This document shows, piece after piece, positions 34,478-43,472 of a stretch of DNA of 64,000 bases; position 1 is the first letter of the stretch; each line of letters starts with the position of its first letter. The DNA is taken from NCBI GenBank assembly GCA_002433025.1, contig DJGZ01000070.1:66030-130029 (forward strand). Direction: 5' to 3'. Under the pieces are notes generated by a model, which made no database searches, was not told the DNA's origin, and saw only the letters and a program-made list of their open reading frames with translations. This DNA comes from Bacteroidales bacterium UBA5833. GTDB taxonomy: Bacteria > Bacteroidota > Bacteroidia > Bacteroidales > Lentimicrobiaceae. Made by a program: the position numbers and the translations under genes.

Positions 34478-35278
34478 TCAGTGAATGGTGAAATTGTCCC
34501 AGTCAAGTCCCACGGCAAACCGTTGCCTGAAGGAAGTCAGTTCGGTGTAATCGAGCAGTGCGGTCTCCATGTAGGTTTTATTTGCCGGCGCATTCACCTG
34601 ATAACGGCCTTTAAAATCAAGCACCATAGAGTTGCCGCTGTGGGGGATGCCTTTTCCGTCCTTGCCCATACGGTTCACCCCAATGCAATATGCCTGGTTT
34701 TCGATGGCGCGCGCGGTGAGCAGCGATTTCCACACATAGCTGCGGCTGGCCGGCCAGTTGGCCACATAAATCAACAGGTCGTATTCGTACTGTCCGTCGA
34801 TGAGGCGGTTTTTGCTCCAAACGGGAAAACGGAGATCGTAGCAGATCAACGGGCGTACCTTCCAGCCTTTCAGGGTAACCACCAGGGGCTTTTCGCCGGC
34901 CGTGAAATATTCCTGCTCATTTCCCATCCTGAAAAGATGCCGTTTATCGGTATATTCGAAACTGCCGTCGGGGCGCATCCAGATCAGCCGGTTGTAGAAT
35001 TTTCCCTTCTCTTTAATGGCGATGCTGCCCGTAATTACACAATCAAGCTTTGAAGCGTGATTGGCCATCCACTGCATGATGATGCCGTTCATGGGCTCGG
35101 CCACCTTGGTTGCATCCATCACAAAACCTGTGGCAAACATCTCGGGAAGCACGATCAGATCTGTTTGCCCGCCCAGTTGGGCAACCTCCCTGTCAAAATA
35201 CTCCAGATTTTTCAGCTTATCAGCCCAGACCAGTGAAGCCTGAATGATTGAAACGCGCAAATATCCTGTTGGTTTCAT
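34478..35278 (-). CDS. Carbon-nitrogen hydrolase, omega-amidase (YafV/Nit2) type
   Basis: 266 residues from ATG 35278 (MKPTGYLRVSIIQASLVWAD); the frame extends 18 codons upstream but that part is not nitrilase-like. The Glu-Lys-Cys triad is visible: E in VLPEMFATGF, K in YTDKRHLFRMG and C in RPLICYDLRFPVW. The sequence style (CYDLRFPVWSKN) is that of omega-amidases, which hydrolyse 2-oxoglutaramate and 2-oxosuccinamate. The gene lies 41 bases downstream of a methionine/glutamine-type aminotransferase on the same strand. Together they would run the glutamine transaminase-omega-amidase route, which drives transamination of 4-methylthio-2-oxobutyrate to methionine. Confidence 0.88.
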   Translation of the reverse strand: MKPTGYLRVSIIQASLVWADKLKNLEYFDREVAQLGGQTDLIVLPEMFATGFVMDATKVAEPMNGIIMQWMANHASKLDCVITGSIAIKEKGKFYNRLIWMRPDGSFEYTDKRHLFRMGNEQEYFTAGEKPLVVTLKGWKVRPLICYDLRFPVWSKNRLIDGQYEYDLLIYVANWPASRSYVWKSLLTARAIENQAYCIGVNRMGKDGKGIPHSGNSMVLDFKGRYQVNAPANKTYMETALLDYTELTSFRQRFAVGLDWDNFTIH

Positions 35279-35319
35279 ATATGTAAAGATTAGTGAACAT
35301 CCATCTTTTAATGCGGGAA

Positions 35320-36477
35320 TTATATCCTGCACAGAATTTCAGCTGCCTTTTCAAGTGTTTCCGTGGTTTTGGCAAAGCAGAACCTGAGTACTTTGTTGTC
35401 TTCCTGGTTATGGTAAAAAGGCGATACCGGAACAGAGGCAATCTTAAACTCCCGGGTCAGCCGTTCGGCGAAGGCTGTTTCCTTTTCATCACTGATTTTG
35501 CTGTAGTTGAGCAACTGAAAATAAGTACCTGAAGCCGGCACCGATTTAAACCTTGACCCTTTTATGAGGTTGAGGAATAAATCGCGCTTCTCCTGGTAAA
35601 AACTACCAAGGTGATTATAATGTTCAGGATTGCGCAGATATTCAGCAATTGCATGCTGTACCGGCGTATTCACCGCAAAAACCACAAACTGGTGCACTTT
35701 GCGGAATTCGGCGGTAAGCTGAGGCGGAGCCAGCACAAACCCGCACTTCCAGCCGGTGGCATGAAATGTTTTTCCAAAGGAGCCTACCAGCAGACTTCTC
35801 GAAGCAAGCCCGGGATACCGGCAAATGCTTTCATGGGTATGACCGTCGAAGATCAGGTGTTCATAAACCTCATCACTGAGCACAAGGATATCCCTGTTTT
35901 TCAGCAGGGTATCAAGTTTCTTCAGGTCTTTGGCCTTGATGATGGTACCGGTGGGGTTGTGCGGCGAATTGATGATGATCATGCGGGTACGGCCGCTGAT
36001 CAGTGCCGGGAAGGTATCCCAGTTGATGGAATAATCCGGCGCCTGAAGCCGGGCGTATTTCACCATGCCCCCCTGCAGCATCACGGCCGGTGCATAGCTG
36101 TCGTAAGCAGGCTCCAGTACGACCACTTCATCTCCCGGACGAATAAAAGCCGAGATAATGGAGAACAACCCCTGGGTCGCTCCGGCGGTAATGGTCACTT
36201 CCGTTTCAGGATGGTATTTGACGCCGTATCTGGTTTCAAACATTTCCGATATCCCTTCGCGCAGCGGAAGTATGCCAGGCATGGGTGCATACTGGTTCAA
36301 TCCCTTCTTCATATAGCTGTTCACGAGCTTGATCAGCTCTTCCGAAACAGGGAAATCGGGGAAACCCTGCGAAAGGTTAATGGCGTTGTGCTCCCTGGCC
36401 AATGCCGACATCACAGCAAAAATACTGGTGCCGGTAAACGGCAGCTTGGAGATCAGGCTGCCGGTATAATTTTCCAT
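35320..36477 (-). CDS. PLP-dependent methionine/glutamine-type aminotransferase (YbdL-like)
   Basis: 385-residue fold type I aminotransferase of the kynurenine/methionine aminotransferase group. Seen: INLSQGFPDFPVSEEL near the start (substrate pocket), AGATQGLFSIISAF (PLP phosphate region), NSPHNPTGT, SDEVYEHLIFDG, the PLP lysine in GSFGKTFHATGWKCG and the C-terminal Arg in LRFCFAKT. It transfers the amino group from glutamine or another donor to 2-oxo acids such as 4-methylthio-2-oxobutyrate. The omega-amidase gene directly downstream removes the 2-oxoglutaramate product, which supports use of glutamine as donor. The pair forms a two-gene unit from a -7 box in the intergenic region shared with polA. 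Confidence 0.92.
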   Translation of the reverse strand: MENYTGSLISKLPFTGTSIFAVMSALAREHNAINLSQGFPDFPVSEELIKLVNSYMKKGLNQYAPMPGILPLREGISEMFETRYGVKYHPETEVTITAGATQGLFSIISAFIRPGDEVVVLEPAYDSYAPAVMLQGGMVKYARLQAPDYSINWDTFPALISGRTRMIIINSPHNPTGTIIKAKDLKKLDTLLKNRDILVLSDEVYEHLIFDGHTHESICRYPGLASRSLLVGSFGKTFHATGWKCGFVLAPPQLTAEFRKVHQFVVFAVNTPVQHAIAEYLRNPEHYNHLGSFYQEKRDLFLNLIKGSRFKSVPASGTYFQLLNYSKISDEKETAFAERLTREFKIASVPVSPFYHNQEDNKVLRFCFAKTTETLEKAAEILCRI

Positions 36478-36499
36478 AATTCATAAAATTGATCACAGG

Positions 36500-36507
36500 C
36501 AAATATA
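36500..36507 (-). promoter_or_regulatory. Probable -7 element of the aminotransferase gene
   Basis: Minus-strand TATATTTG matches TAnnTTTG, 23 bases before the ATG. No -33 box was found at the expected distance. Confidence 0.4.
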
Positions 36508-36725
36508 ATAAAATATGAATGCCGTGCGCGAAACTGCAAAATTCATTTAACCCGGATTAAGCATTTGACTGTGTTTAAACGATTAGGTGTTTGTAATCAG
36601 CATTGCACTGAACAAACACTACACCGGGGTTGCCCTCACAGAATCAAAAGTTCAGCCCTTCCGGGCTAACAGTTGATTAATTCGGGTTTAACAAAAGATG
36701 CCACAGGGGATTGCTGTTGGTTTCT

Positions 36726-36733
36726 TATCTTTG
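36726..36733 (+). promoter_or_regulatory. Probable -7 element of polA
   Basis: TATCTTTG matches TAnnTTTG and lies 56 bases before ATG 36789, consistent with that start and against the in-frame TTG at 36747. The -33 region is not convincing. Confidence 0.4.
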
Positions 36734-36788
36734 CCTGACGGGGTAATTGAATCCCGGAGGATTGCATCACAACCAAAATCTCCCGAAT

Positions 36789-39569
36789 ATGTCACAGGAA
36801 GGCAGGAAACTTTTTCTACTGGATGCCATGGCGCTGATCTACAGGGCTTATTACGCGCTGAACAAAAACCCGCGCATCACCTCAAAAGGATTGAACACCT
36901 CGGCCATTCTGGGCTTTGCCAACGCGCTGTATGATGTGATCAGCAATGAAAAGCCCACACACATCGGAGTTGCCTTCGACACCCATGCCCCTACAGTCAG
37001 GCATGAAGACTTTTCAGCATACAAGGCCAACCGCGAAGCCATGCCTGAAGACATCTCCGCAGCCATCCCCTACATCATGCAACTCATCAGGGGCTTCAAT
37101 ATTCCCATCCTCGCTGTTGACGGGTATGAAGCCGACGATGTGATAGGCACCCTTGCCAAACAGGCCGAAAACAAGGGGTTTACCGTCTACATGATGACCC
37201 CCGACAAGGATTTCGGCCAGCTTGTGAGTGATCACATCCTTCAGTACAAGCCCGGAAAACCAGGAGAGGACCCTGTAATTATGGGAGTGAAAGAGGTTTG
37301 CGAAAAATTCGGGGTTAAACGCCCTGATCAGGTAATAGATATGCTGGGCCTCTGGGGCGATGCCTCCGACAACATCCCCGGCATTCCGGGCGTGGGCGAA
37401 GTAACCGCCCGAAACCTGCTGAAAGACTTTGACAATGTGGAAAACCTGATTGAGAACGCTGAGAAAATTGATAAAGCCGGGCTTCGCGAAAAGGTAAAGA
37501 CTTTCGGTCAACAGGCGCTGATGTCGAAGCAACTGGCTACCATCATCCTGGATGTACCCGTAACTTTTGAGGAGGATGCACTGAAACTGACGCCTCCGGA
37601 TATCAATAAACTGAAAACCCTTTTCGAGGAGATTGAGTTCAGAAACTTCGCCAAACGGGTATTTACCGATCTGGAAAAAGGGAGCCAGCCAGCCGGAAAA
37701 CAAGCCGCCGATCTTTTCGCTTCGGCCGGAGAACCCCTTGAAACCTTATCAACCCTCACGAACATCGGACAGGTACCTCATGCATATCACCTGGCTGATA
37801 CACCTGAAAAAAGGAAGGCGCTGGTAACTCACCTCGGAAAATCAGGCATGTTTTGTTTTGATACTGAAACAACAGGGCTGGATGCCAACAATGTGGAGCT
37901 TGTCGGTATGTCGTTTGCCACCAGTCCGGGGGAAGCCTGGTTTGTTCCGGTGCCTGATCAGTATTCCGAAGCCGTTGAGATTGTAAAAGAGTTTGCCGGG
38001 GTATTTGCCGATGAATCCATCGGGAAAACAGGACAAAATATAAAATATGACATTTCCGTGCTGAAATGGTATGAGATCAATGTGAACGGGGTGCTTTTTG
38101 ATACCATGATCGCCCATTATCTGATTGAGCCGGATATGCGCCACAATATGGACTTTCTGGCACGCACTTATCTGAATTATGAGCCCGTTTCCATCGAATC
38201 GCTCATCGGCAAAAAGGGGAAAAGCCAGTTGAGCATGCGTGACGCAGACCCGGAAAAACTGAAAGATTACGCCTGCGAAGACGCCGATATAACCCTGCAA
38301 CTGAGAATCGCCCTGGAACCACTACTGACAGAAACCGGTACAAGGGCCCTGTTCGATGAAATCGAAATGCCGCTGGTGAAGGTGCTGGCTGCCATGGAAG
38401 CCGAGGGCGTGAAAATTGACTCAGGAAACCTGAACCAGTTCTCGGAACAGCTTGAGAAGGAGATTGCCGAAGTGGAAAAAGAAATTTACCGCCTTGCAGG
38501 AGAAGAATTCAACATCGCCTCTCCAAAACAACTCGGTGAGATCATTTTCGATAAGATGCAACTGTCGGACAATCCCAAACAGACCAAAACCAAACAACAT
38601 TCCACCAGCGAAGATGTGCTTCAGAAGCTTATCAACAAGCATCCCATTATCCAACAGATTCTTGATTACCGCTCACTTACCAAGCTAAAATCAACCTATG
38701 TGGATACCCTGCCATTGCTGGTTAATCCAAGAACCGGCAGGATACACACTTCATACAATCAGGCTGTAGCCTCCACGGGCCGGCTGAGTTCCAACAATCC
38801 CAACCTGCAGAATATCCCCATCAGGACGGAACGCGGACGGGAAATCAGGAAAGCTTTTGTACCCAGGAATGACAAATTTGTGCTGTTGTCGGCCGACTAC
38901 TCTCAGATAGAGTTGCGGCTGATCGCCCACATCAGCGGGGATGAAGCCATGCAGGAAGCATTTCGCCATGGTATCGACATTCATACTGCCACGGCGGGCA
39001 GAATTTATAACACAGACATCAGCGAAGTGACCAAAGAGATGCGCCGCAATGCAAAAACGGTAAACTTCGGCATTATTTACGGCATTTCAGCTTTCGGCCT
39101 TTCGGAACGCCTTAACATCCCCCGCAGGGAGGCTGCCGACATCATCAGTCAGTATTTTGAACGTTTTGCCGGCATCAAGCGCTATATGGATGAAATTATC
39201 GCCTTTGCACGGGAGCATGGTTACGTGGAAACCATTAAAAAACGGCGGCGCTACCTGCGCGACATCAATTCAGGCAACGCAATCGTGAGGGGCTTTGCCG
39301 AGCGAAACGCCATCAATGCGCCGATACAGGGATCATCGGCCGATATGATCAAAATTGCCATGATCAACATTCAGCAGGAGTTTGAACGCCTTAAACTTAA
39401 ATCGCGCATGATTATGCAGGTACACGACGAGTTGGTTTTCGATGTGCATCAGGATGAAGTGGAAACGGTAAAACCGGTGATTGAACGCCTGATGAAGTCG
39501 GCCATTAAACTGAATGTACCGGTTGAGGTGGAAATGAGTACCGGCAGCAACTGGCTGGAAGCGCATTAA
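36789..39569 (+). CDS. polA: DNA polymerase I
   Basis: Repair and Okazaki-fragment polymerase, 926 residues from ATG 36789 (MSQEGRKLFLLDAMALIYRA). Three domains are visible. The 5'-3' exonuclease (about 1-290) includes YEADDVIGTLA, TPDKDFGQLV and the helix-hairpin-helix GIPGVGEVTA. The 3'-5' exonuclease (about 345-530) keeps the catalytic FDTETTGLDA and the YACEDADITLQL end, so proofreading should be active, unlike in many Gram-positive PolA proteins. The polymerase has motif A (LSADYSQIELRLIAH), motif B (RRNAKTVNFGIIYG) and motif C (QVHDELVFD). The gene is monocistronic; the next gene has its own promoter. Confidence 0.97.
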   Translation: MSQEGRKLFLLDAMALIYRAYYALNKNPRITSKGLNTSAILGFANALYDVISNEKPTHIGVAFDTHAPTVRHEDFSAYKANREAMPEDISAAIPYIMQLIRGFNIPILAVDGYEADDVIGTLAKQAENKGFTVYMMTPDKDFGQLVSDHILQYKPGKPGEDPVIMGVKEVCEKFGVKRPDQVIDMLGLWGDASDNIPGIPGVGEVTARNLLKDFDNVENLIENAEKIDKAGLREKVKTFGQQALMSKQLATIILDVPVTFEEDALKLTPPDINKLKTLFEEIEFRNFAKRVFTDLEKGSQPAGKQAADLFASAGEPLETLSTLTNIGQVPHAYHLADTPEKRKALVTHLGKSGMFCFDTETTGLDANNVELVGMSFATSPGEAWFVPVPDQYSEAVEIVKEFAGVFADESIGKTGQNIKYDISVLKWYEINVNGVLFDTMIAHYLIEPDMRHNMDFLARTYLNYEPVSIESLIGKKGKSQLSMRDADPEKLKDYACEDADITLQLRIALEPLLTETGTRALFDEIEMPLVKVLAAMEAEGVKIDSGNLNQFSEQLEKEIAEVEKEIYRLAGEEFNIASPKQLGEIIFDKMQLSDNPKQTKTKQHSTSEDVLQKLINKHPIIQQILDYRSLTKLKSTYVDTLPLLVNPRTGRIHTSYNQAVASTGRLSSNNPNLQNIPIRTERGREIRKAFVPRNDKFVLLSADYSQIELRLIAHISGDEAMQEAFRHGIDIHTATAGRIYNTDISEVTKEMRRNAKTVNFGIIYGISAFGLSERLNIPRREAADIISQYFERFAGIKRYMDEIIAFAREHGYVETIKKRRRYLRDINSGNAIVRGFAERNAINAPIQGSSADMIKIAMINIQQEFERLKLKSRMIMQVHDELVFDVHQDEVETVKPVIERLMKSAIKLNVPVEVEMSTGSNWLEAH

Positions 39570-39617
39570 ACCAACCCGACTGAAACGGAAAAACCCATCC
39601 GCCAGATGCTTTCGCTG

Positions 39618-39647
39618 TTTGAGGAACAGGCAAAATCGGTATGTTTG
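39618..39647 (+). promoter_or_regulatory. Promoter of the GH92 mannosidase gene
   Basis: TTTG (39618-39621), 18 bases, then TATGTTTG (39640-39647), a full -7 match. It fixes the gene start at ATG 39667, 19 bases downstream, and rules out the upstream in-frame codon at 39619. Confidence 0.65.
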
Positions 39648-39666
39648 CGTGTTAAAAAACGCAGGC

Positions 39667-41982
39667 ATGAAATTATTTCTCTCAGCAATTCTGTTCCCCC
39701 TCTGCTTAACGGCATTTTCCCAGTCCGCTGCTGACTATGTCAATCCCTTTATTGGCACCGATCACATGGGCCACACCTATCCCGGGGCAAGCGTTCCTTT
39801 TGGTATGGTTCAGCTGAGCCCTGATACGGATACGGTTCCATATTCAACGGGGGCAGGATACAACAAGGAAGTATATGCATATTGTGCAGGATATCAATAC
39901 AATGATAATACCATCTGTGGATTCAGCCATACCCATTTTTCGGGAACCGGGCACAGTGACCTGGGCGATTTTCTGCTGATGCCGGCTACCGGGCCGCTCA
40001 AACTGAATCCGGGAACGAAAGACAATCCGGATTCCGGATACCGCAGCCGCTTTTCGCATGAACGGGAGTCCGCTTCACCGGGTTATTATTCAGTGATGCT
40101 GGATGATTATGGAATCCTGGCTGAACTCACAGCCACAGAAAGAGTGGGAGTACACCGGTATACACCTGTAAATCAGGGCAATATTAATCTTATCCTCGAT
40201 ATGTCGGCCGGCATCTACAACTATCCCGGCAAAAACACCTGGCAGTTTATCCGTGTGGAAAACGACACCCTCATTACCGGATACCGGCAAACACGCGGCT
40301 GGGCGCGCACCCGGACCATGTACTTTGCCATGGTCCTTTCCAAACCGCTGGTACGTTACGGCCATGAAAACAGGGAAGAGATTATTTACCGTGGATTTTA
40401 CAGAAAATTTAATGAAAAGGAGGATTTTCCCGAGATGGCCGGAAAAGACATTACTGCATGGTTCAGATTCAGCATGCAGGCCGGAGAACAGCTTACCGTA
40501 AGGGTAGCGTTGTCGCCGGTCAGTACCGCGGGCGCACTGAACAACCTGAAAACCGAAGCGCCCCGTCCCGATTTCGATCTGGTAAGGCGGCAGGCACATA
40601 AACGGTGGAATGAAGAATTAAGCCGGATTCAGGTGGAGGGATCGCTTAAAGTAAAACAAAACTTCTACACCAGCCTTTATCACGCTTTCCTCTCTCCAAC
40701 CATTTACATGGATGTTGATGGCAAATACCGGGGGCTTGACCAGAATATCCATCAGGCGGAAGGGTTTACCAATTATTCCACCTTCTCCCTCTGGGACACT
40801 TACAGGGCGCTGCATCCGCTTTTTACCCTCGTGCAACAGGAGAGGACATCCTCCATGATCCGTTCCATGCTGGCCCACCGGAAGCAAAGCGTGCACGGCA
40901 TCCTGCCGGTGTGGTCGCACCACGCCAATGAGAACTGGTGCATGACGGGCTACCATGCCATACCGGTCATCGCTGATGCTTATTTAAAAGGGATAGGCGG
41001 GTTCGATGTTGCAGAAGCACTGGAAGCCATGGACGCCAGCGCCACGTATACCGGATACGACGGAATCGGGGAATATATGCAATATGGCTATGCGCCGGCT
41101 GATCTTACCGGCTATTCCGCAACCAAAACCCTGGAGTATGCTTACGACGACTGGTGCATTGCCCGTGCGGCCGAAAAAGCAGGGCAAAGGGGACTTGCAG
41201 GGATATACAACCAAAGGGCCCGCTCGTTTGAGAATGTTTATGACCGCTCCACCGGCTTTATGCGGCCCCGCCTGTCGGACGGATCCTGGCAGAAGAATTT
41301 TGATCCCCTGAAAACAGAAGGCCAGGGCTTTATTGAAGGAAATGCCTGGAATTATTCATTATACGTTCCGCACGACCCGGCACAACTGATCGCCTGGGCG
41401 GGTGGCAGTAAACCCTTTGTCCGTCATCTCGACAGTCTTTTTACCATGAAACTGGATGAAAAACATATAGAGGACTCTGAAGATATTGATAAACGCGGAA
41501 TCATCGGGAACTATGTTCACGGAAACGAACCCAGCCATCATGTGCCTTACCTTTACAACTATGCAGGCGCGCCGTGGATCACACAACAACGTGTGCATCA
41601 GATAATGGACAGTTTATACGATCCTGAACCCGGTGGGTTACCGGGCAACGACGACTGCGGACAGATGTCGGCCTGGTATATTTTCAGCGCCCTGGGCTTT
41701 TACCCTGTGTGTCCAGTCAGCAATGAATACGTACTGGGAAGCCCCTCGGTTAGCCGTGCCGAGATCTATCTTGAAAACGGCAAAACCTTCACGATTCAGG
41801 CAAAAGGGCTGAGCAGTAAAAACATCTTCGTTAAAAAAATCATCCTGAACGGCAAACCCTGGTCCAGGCTCTTTATCAGGCACGAAGACATCATGGCAGG
41901 GGGAGAAATGGTGATCGAGATGAGCAGCAAACCGGCAAAAACAAAAGTTCAGGAAAGCGATCTGCCCGGCAGAAGCTTCTGA
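39667..41982 (+). CDS. Glycoside hydrolase family 92 alpha-mannosidase
   Basis: 771-residue exported exo-alpha-mannosidase (GH92 enzymes are calcium-dependent, mostly alpha-1,2, some alpha-1,3/1,4/1,6). Signal peptide MKLFLSAILFPLCLTAFSQ. The N-terminal beta-sandwich opens with the family hallmark VNPFIGTDHMGHTYPGASVP; the (alpha/alpha)6 C-terminal domain shows SLWDTYRALHPLF, CMTGYHAIPVIADAY, the acidic NEPSHHVPYLYNYAG loop and GNDDCGQMSAWYIFSALG, which contains the catalytic acidic residues. No lipobox or T9SS tail, so probably periplasmic. It is not in a polysaccharide utilization locus, since no SusC/D pair adjoins; it may act on mannose of glycoproteins or yeast-type mannan fragments. Confidence 0.94.
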   Translation: MKLFLSAILFPLCLTAFSQSAADYVNPFIGTDHMGHTYPGASVPFGMVQLSPDTDTVPYSTGAGYNKEVYAYCAGYQYNDNTICGFSHTHFSGTGHSDLGDFLLMPATGPLKLNPGTKDNPDSGYRSRFSHERESASPGYYSVMLDDYGILAELTATERVGVHRYTPVNQGNINLILDMSAGIYNYPGKNTWQFIRVENDTLITGYRQTRGWARTRTMYFAMVLSKPLVRYGHENREEIIYRGFYRKFNEKEDFPEMAGKDITAWFRFSMQAGEQLTVRVALSPVSTAGALNNLKTEAPRPDFDLVRRQAHKRWNEELSRIQVEGSLKVKQNFYTSLYHAFLSPTIYMDVDGKYRGLDQNIHQAEGFTNYSTFSLWDTYRALHPLFTLVQQERTSSMIRSMLAHRKQSVHGILPVWSHHANENWCMTGYHAIPVIADAYLKGIGGFDVAEALEAMDASATYTGYDGIGEYMQYGYAPADLTGYSATKTLEYAYDDWCIARAAEKAGQRGLAGIYNQRARSFENVYDRSTGFMRPRLSDGSWQKNFDPLKTEGQGFIEGNAWNYSLYVPHDPAQLIAWAGGSKPFVRHLDSLFTMKLDEKHIEDSEDIDKRGIIGNYVHGNEPSHHVPYLYNYAGAPWITQQRVHQIMDSLYDPEPGGLPGNDDCGQMSAWYIFSALGFYPVCPVSNEYVLGSPSVSRAEIYLENGKTFTIQAKGLSSKNIFVKKIILNGKPWSRLFIRHEDIMAGGEMVIEMSSKPAKTKVQESDLPGRSF

Positions 41983-42303
41983 CCTTCAAGTAACCAACAC
42001 CCAGTAAAAACCCAATACCAGCATTGCTGCAATTGCATGCCATAGCACAGCCTTCTTCCGAATCTGAAAATTAAGCTGAGCGGTTTAATCGCCGGAGAAA
42101 GCCGGTATAAACCGGGAGGCTGACATATTCCATTTATCAAATAAACCGGTCCGAACCACTACCGGTCCGGAATTTAGCATTATATTTGTTATCAGGCGAT
42201 AAGACCCCGGAAAAGCAATTTTGACCGAAGATGCCTGAACGTCGCCTTCCCGGCTGCAGGAAGACGGGCTCAACCATTAAGAACAAATTAAAAATCCAAT
42301 ATT
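41983..42303. other. Intergenic region after GH92 with a possible gene remnant
   Basis: 321 bases. The left third, read on the minus strand (42084 to 41986), is a 32-codon open stretch with a basic stretch and one strongly hydrophobic segment ending in a stop, but no start codon at its front; it may be the 3' remnant of a membrane-protein gene or chance. The right part holds a -7 box for the next gene. No terminator for GH92 is obvious. Confidence 0.35.
42181..42188 (+). promoter_or_regulatory. Probable -7 element for the coiled-coil protein gene
   Basis: TATATTTG matches TAnnTTTG and would give a leader of about 105 bases. No clear -33 element. Confidence 0.35.
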
Positions 42304-43194
42304 ATGAAAAAGTTAGTATACCTGTTGATTACTTTCGGGCTGATGATGCCTTTTGCCGGCGCCCAGAAGCCGATCACCTTTGAGGATGACAGCCAGACAT
42401 TCGGGAATGTGGATTTTCCGGGGATTTGGGTAAGTATCCCTGAAGCATCAACAGAAAAAGTGATGTCAAACTGGATTAAAAATATTCAGAAGGGAACTAA
42501 ATCAAAAGTAGTTACCAACGGAATGGATGCATCGCTGTTCGGGGCATTGATTAAAAGTATTTATGAAGGTCCGGTAAATATTGAAAGCCGTGTAAAGAAT
42601 CAGGATTCCCTGGTATTGCTTTTTGCCGGTGTGGAACTCAGGAGGGGTGAATTCGCCGAAAAAGGTACAAAGGAGTACGACAAACTAAAAGCGTATCTGA
42701 AGAGTTTTGCAAAATCGGAATACCTGAAGGTTGCTGAAGAGCAGCTTTCGAGGGAGGAATCGAAACTGAAGGACCTTGAAAAAGAGCTTTCTGGCACCCG
42801 CAAGGGTAAAGAAAAAATGGAAAAAGCGGTACAATCTTCAAATAACACCATTGCCGCCGAAAATGACAAAATTGCCTCCCTCAGGAAACAGTTGTCGGTT
42901 ACTGATGAAAACATCGACCATATTTCCTCAAAACTGAGCGTTACGGAAGATCCTGAGGCAAAGAAGTCATGGCAATCAGAGATGAAGGCTGCCCAGAAGA
43001 AGAAAAAAAGTCAGCTGAAATCAATCAATGCTTCTGAAAACAAGATTGCCAAAGCCAAAGACAGGATCAGGGACACAAAAAACAATATTGACCTCAACCT
43101 GGGCACACAGGACCAGATCAGCGTAAGAGTGAATGAACAGAAAATGGTGGTGTCAAAATTTCAGCATAAAGTAAAAACCATAAAAAGCTATTAG
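42304..43194 (+). CDS. Exported coiled-coil protein of unknown function
   Basis: 296 residues, not recognised. A signal peptide (MKKLVYLLITFGLMMPFAGAQ) is followed by a globular part at about residues 22-130 (GIWVSIPEASTEKVMSNWIK; NQDSLVLLFAGVELRRGEF). Residues about 145-290 are highly charged with heptad-like spacing (EEQLSREESKLKDLEKELSG, then many Lys/Glu/Ser repeats), predicting long antiparallel coiled coils. The mature protein is probably periplasmic. It has no lipobox or sorting tail. The pattern recalls periplasmic scaffold or adaptor proteins but no family can be named. Flanked by GH92 and a zinc-ribbon protein with no obvious shared role. Confidence 0.75.
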   Translation: MKKLVYLLITFGLMMPFAGAQKPITFEDDSQTFGNVDFPGIWVSIPEASTEKVMSNWIKNIQKGTKSKVVTNGMDASLFGALIKSIYEGPVNIESRVKNQDSLVLLFAGVELRRGEFAEKGTKEYDKLKAYLKSFAKSEYLKVAEEQLSREESKLKDLEKELSGTRKGKEKMEKAVQSSNNTIAAENDKIASLRKQLSVTDENIDHISSKLSVTEDPEAKKSWQSEMKAAQKKKKSQLKSINASENKIAKAKDRIRDTKNNIDLNLGTQDQISVRVNEQKMVVSKFQHKVKTIKSY

Positions 43195-43233
43195 CAACTG
43201 TTTCTGCATTGCCTGAGTTTCTCCGTTTAGAAG

Positions 43234-43262
43234 AAGCTGCCTCAATGATTTTGCAGCTTTTC
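43234..43262 (+). terminator. Weak hairpin after the coiled-coil gene
   Basis: AAGCTGC (43234-43240) pairs with GCAGCTT (43253-43259) over 12 bases, followed by a short T run interrupted by CC. A possible but poor intrinsic terminator. Confidence 0.35.
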
Positions 43263-43472
43263 CGGTTTCTCCGCGCCTGCTGCGAAATTGCGCCGGCTGG
43301 CGGTGGCAGGAGTTATGCAACCAAAACCGCGCGAAGAAGGCTACAAAGATGGCTTTTTGCACATCGTTTTCCAGGGCAACAGTGATAATTCCGGGATTTG
43401 GAATCATCCGCCGCAATCAAACGAATTGCCGGATTTGACTATATTTACAGCGTAATCTCAAATCATCCGGCA

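Larger units (their letters stand above)
36478..36788. other. Divergent promoter region between the aminotransferase and polA
   Basis: 311 bases. It holds candidate -7 boxes for both sides and a small hairpin AGCCC-TTCC-GGGCT (36654-36667) of unknown role. No gene, RNA or longer repeat was seen. Confidence 0.5.

Noticed and set aside
35611..36486. 291-codon open frame on the plus strand
   Set aside because: Antisense to the aminotransferase, which has all catalytic motifs.
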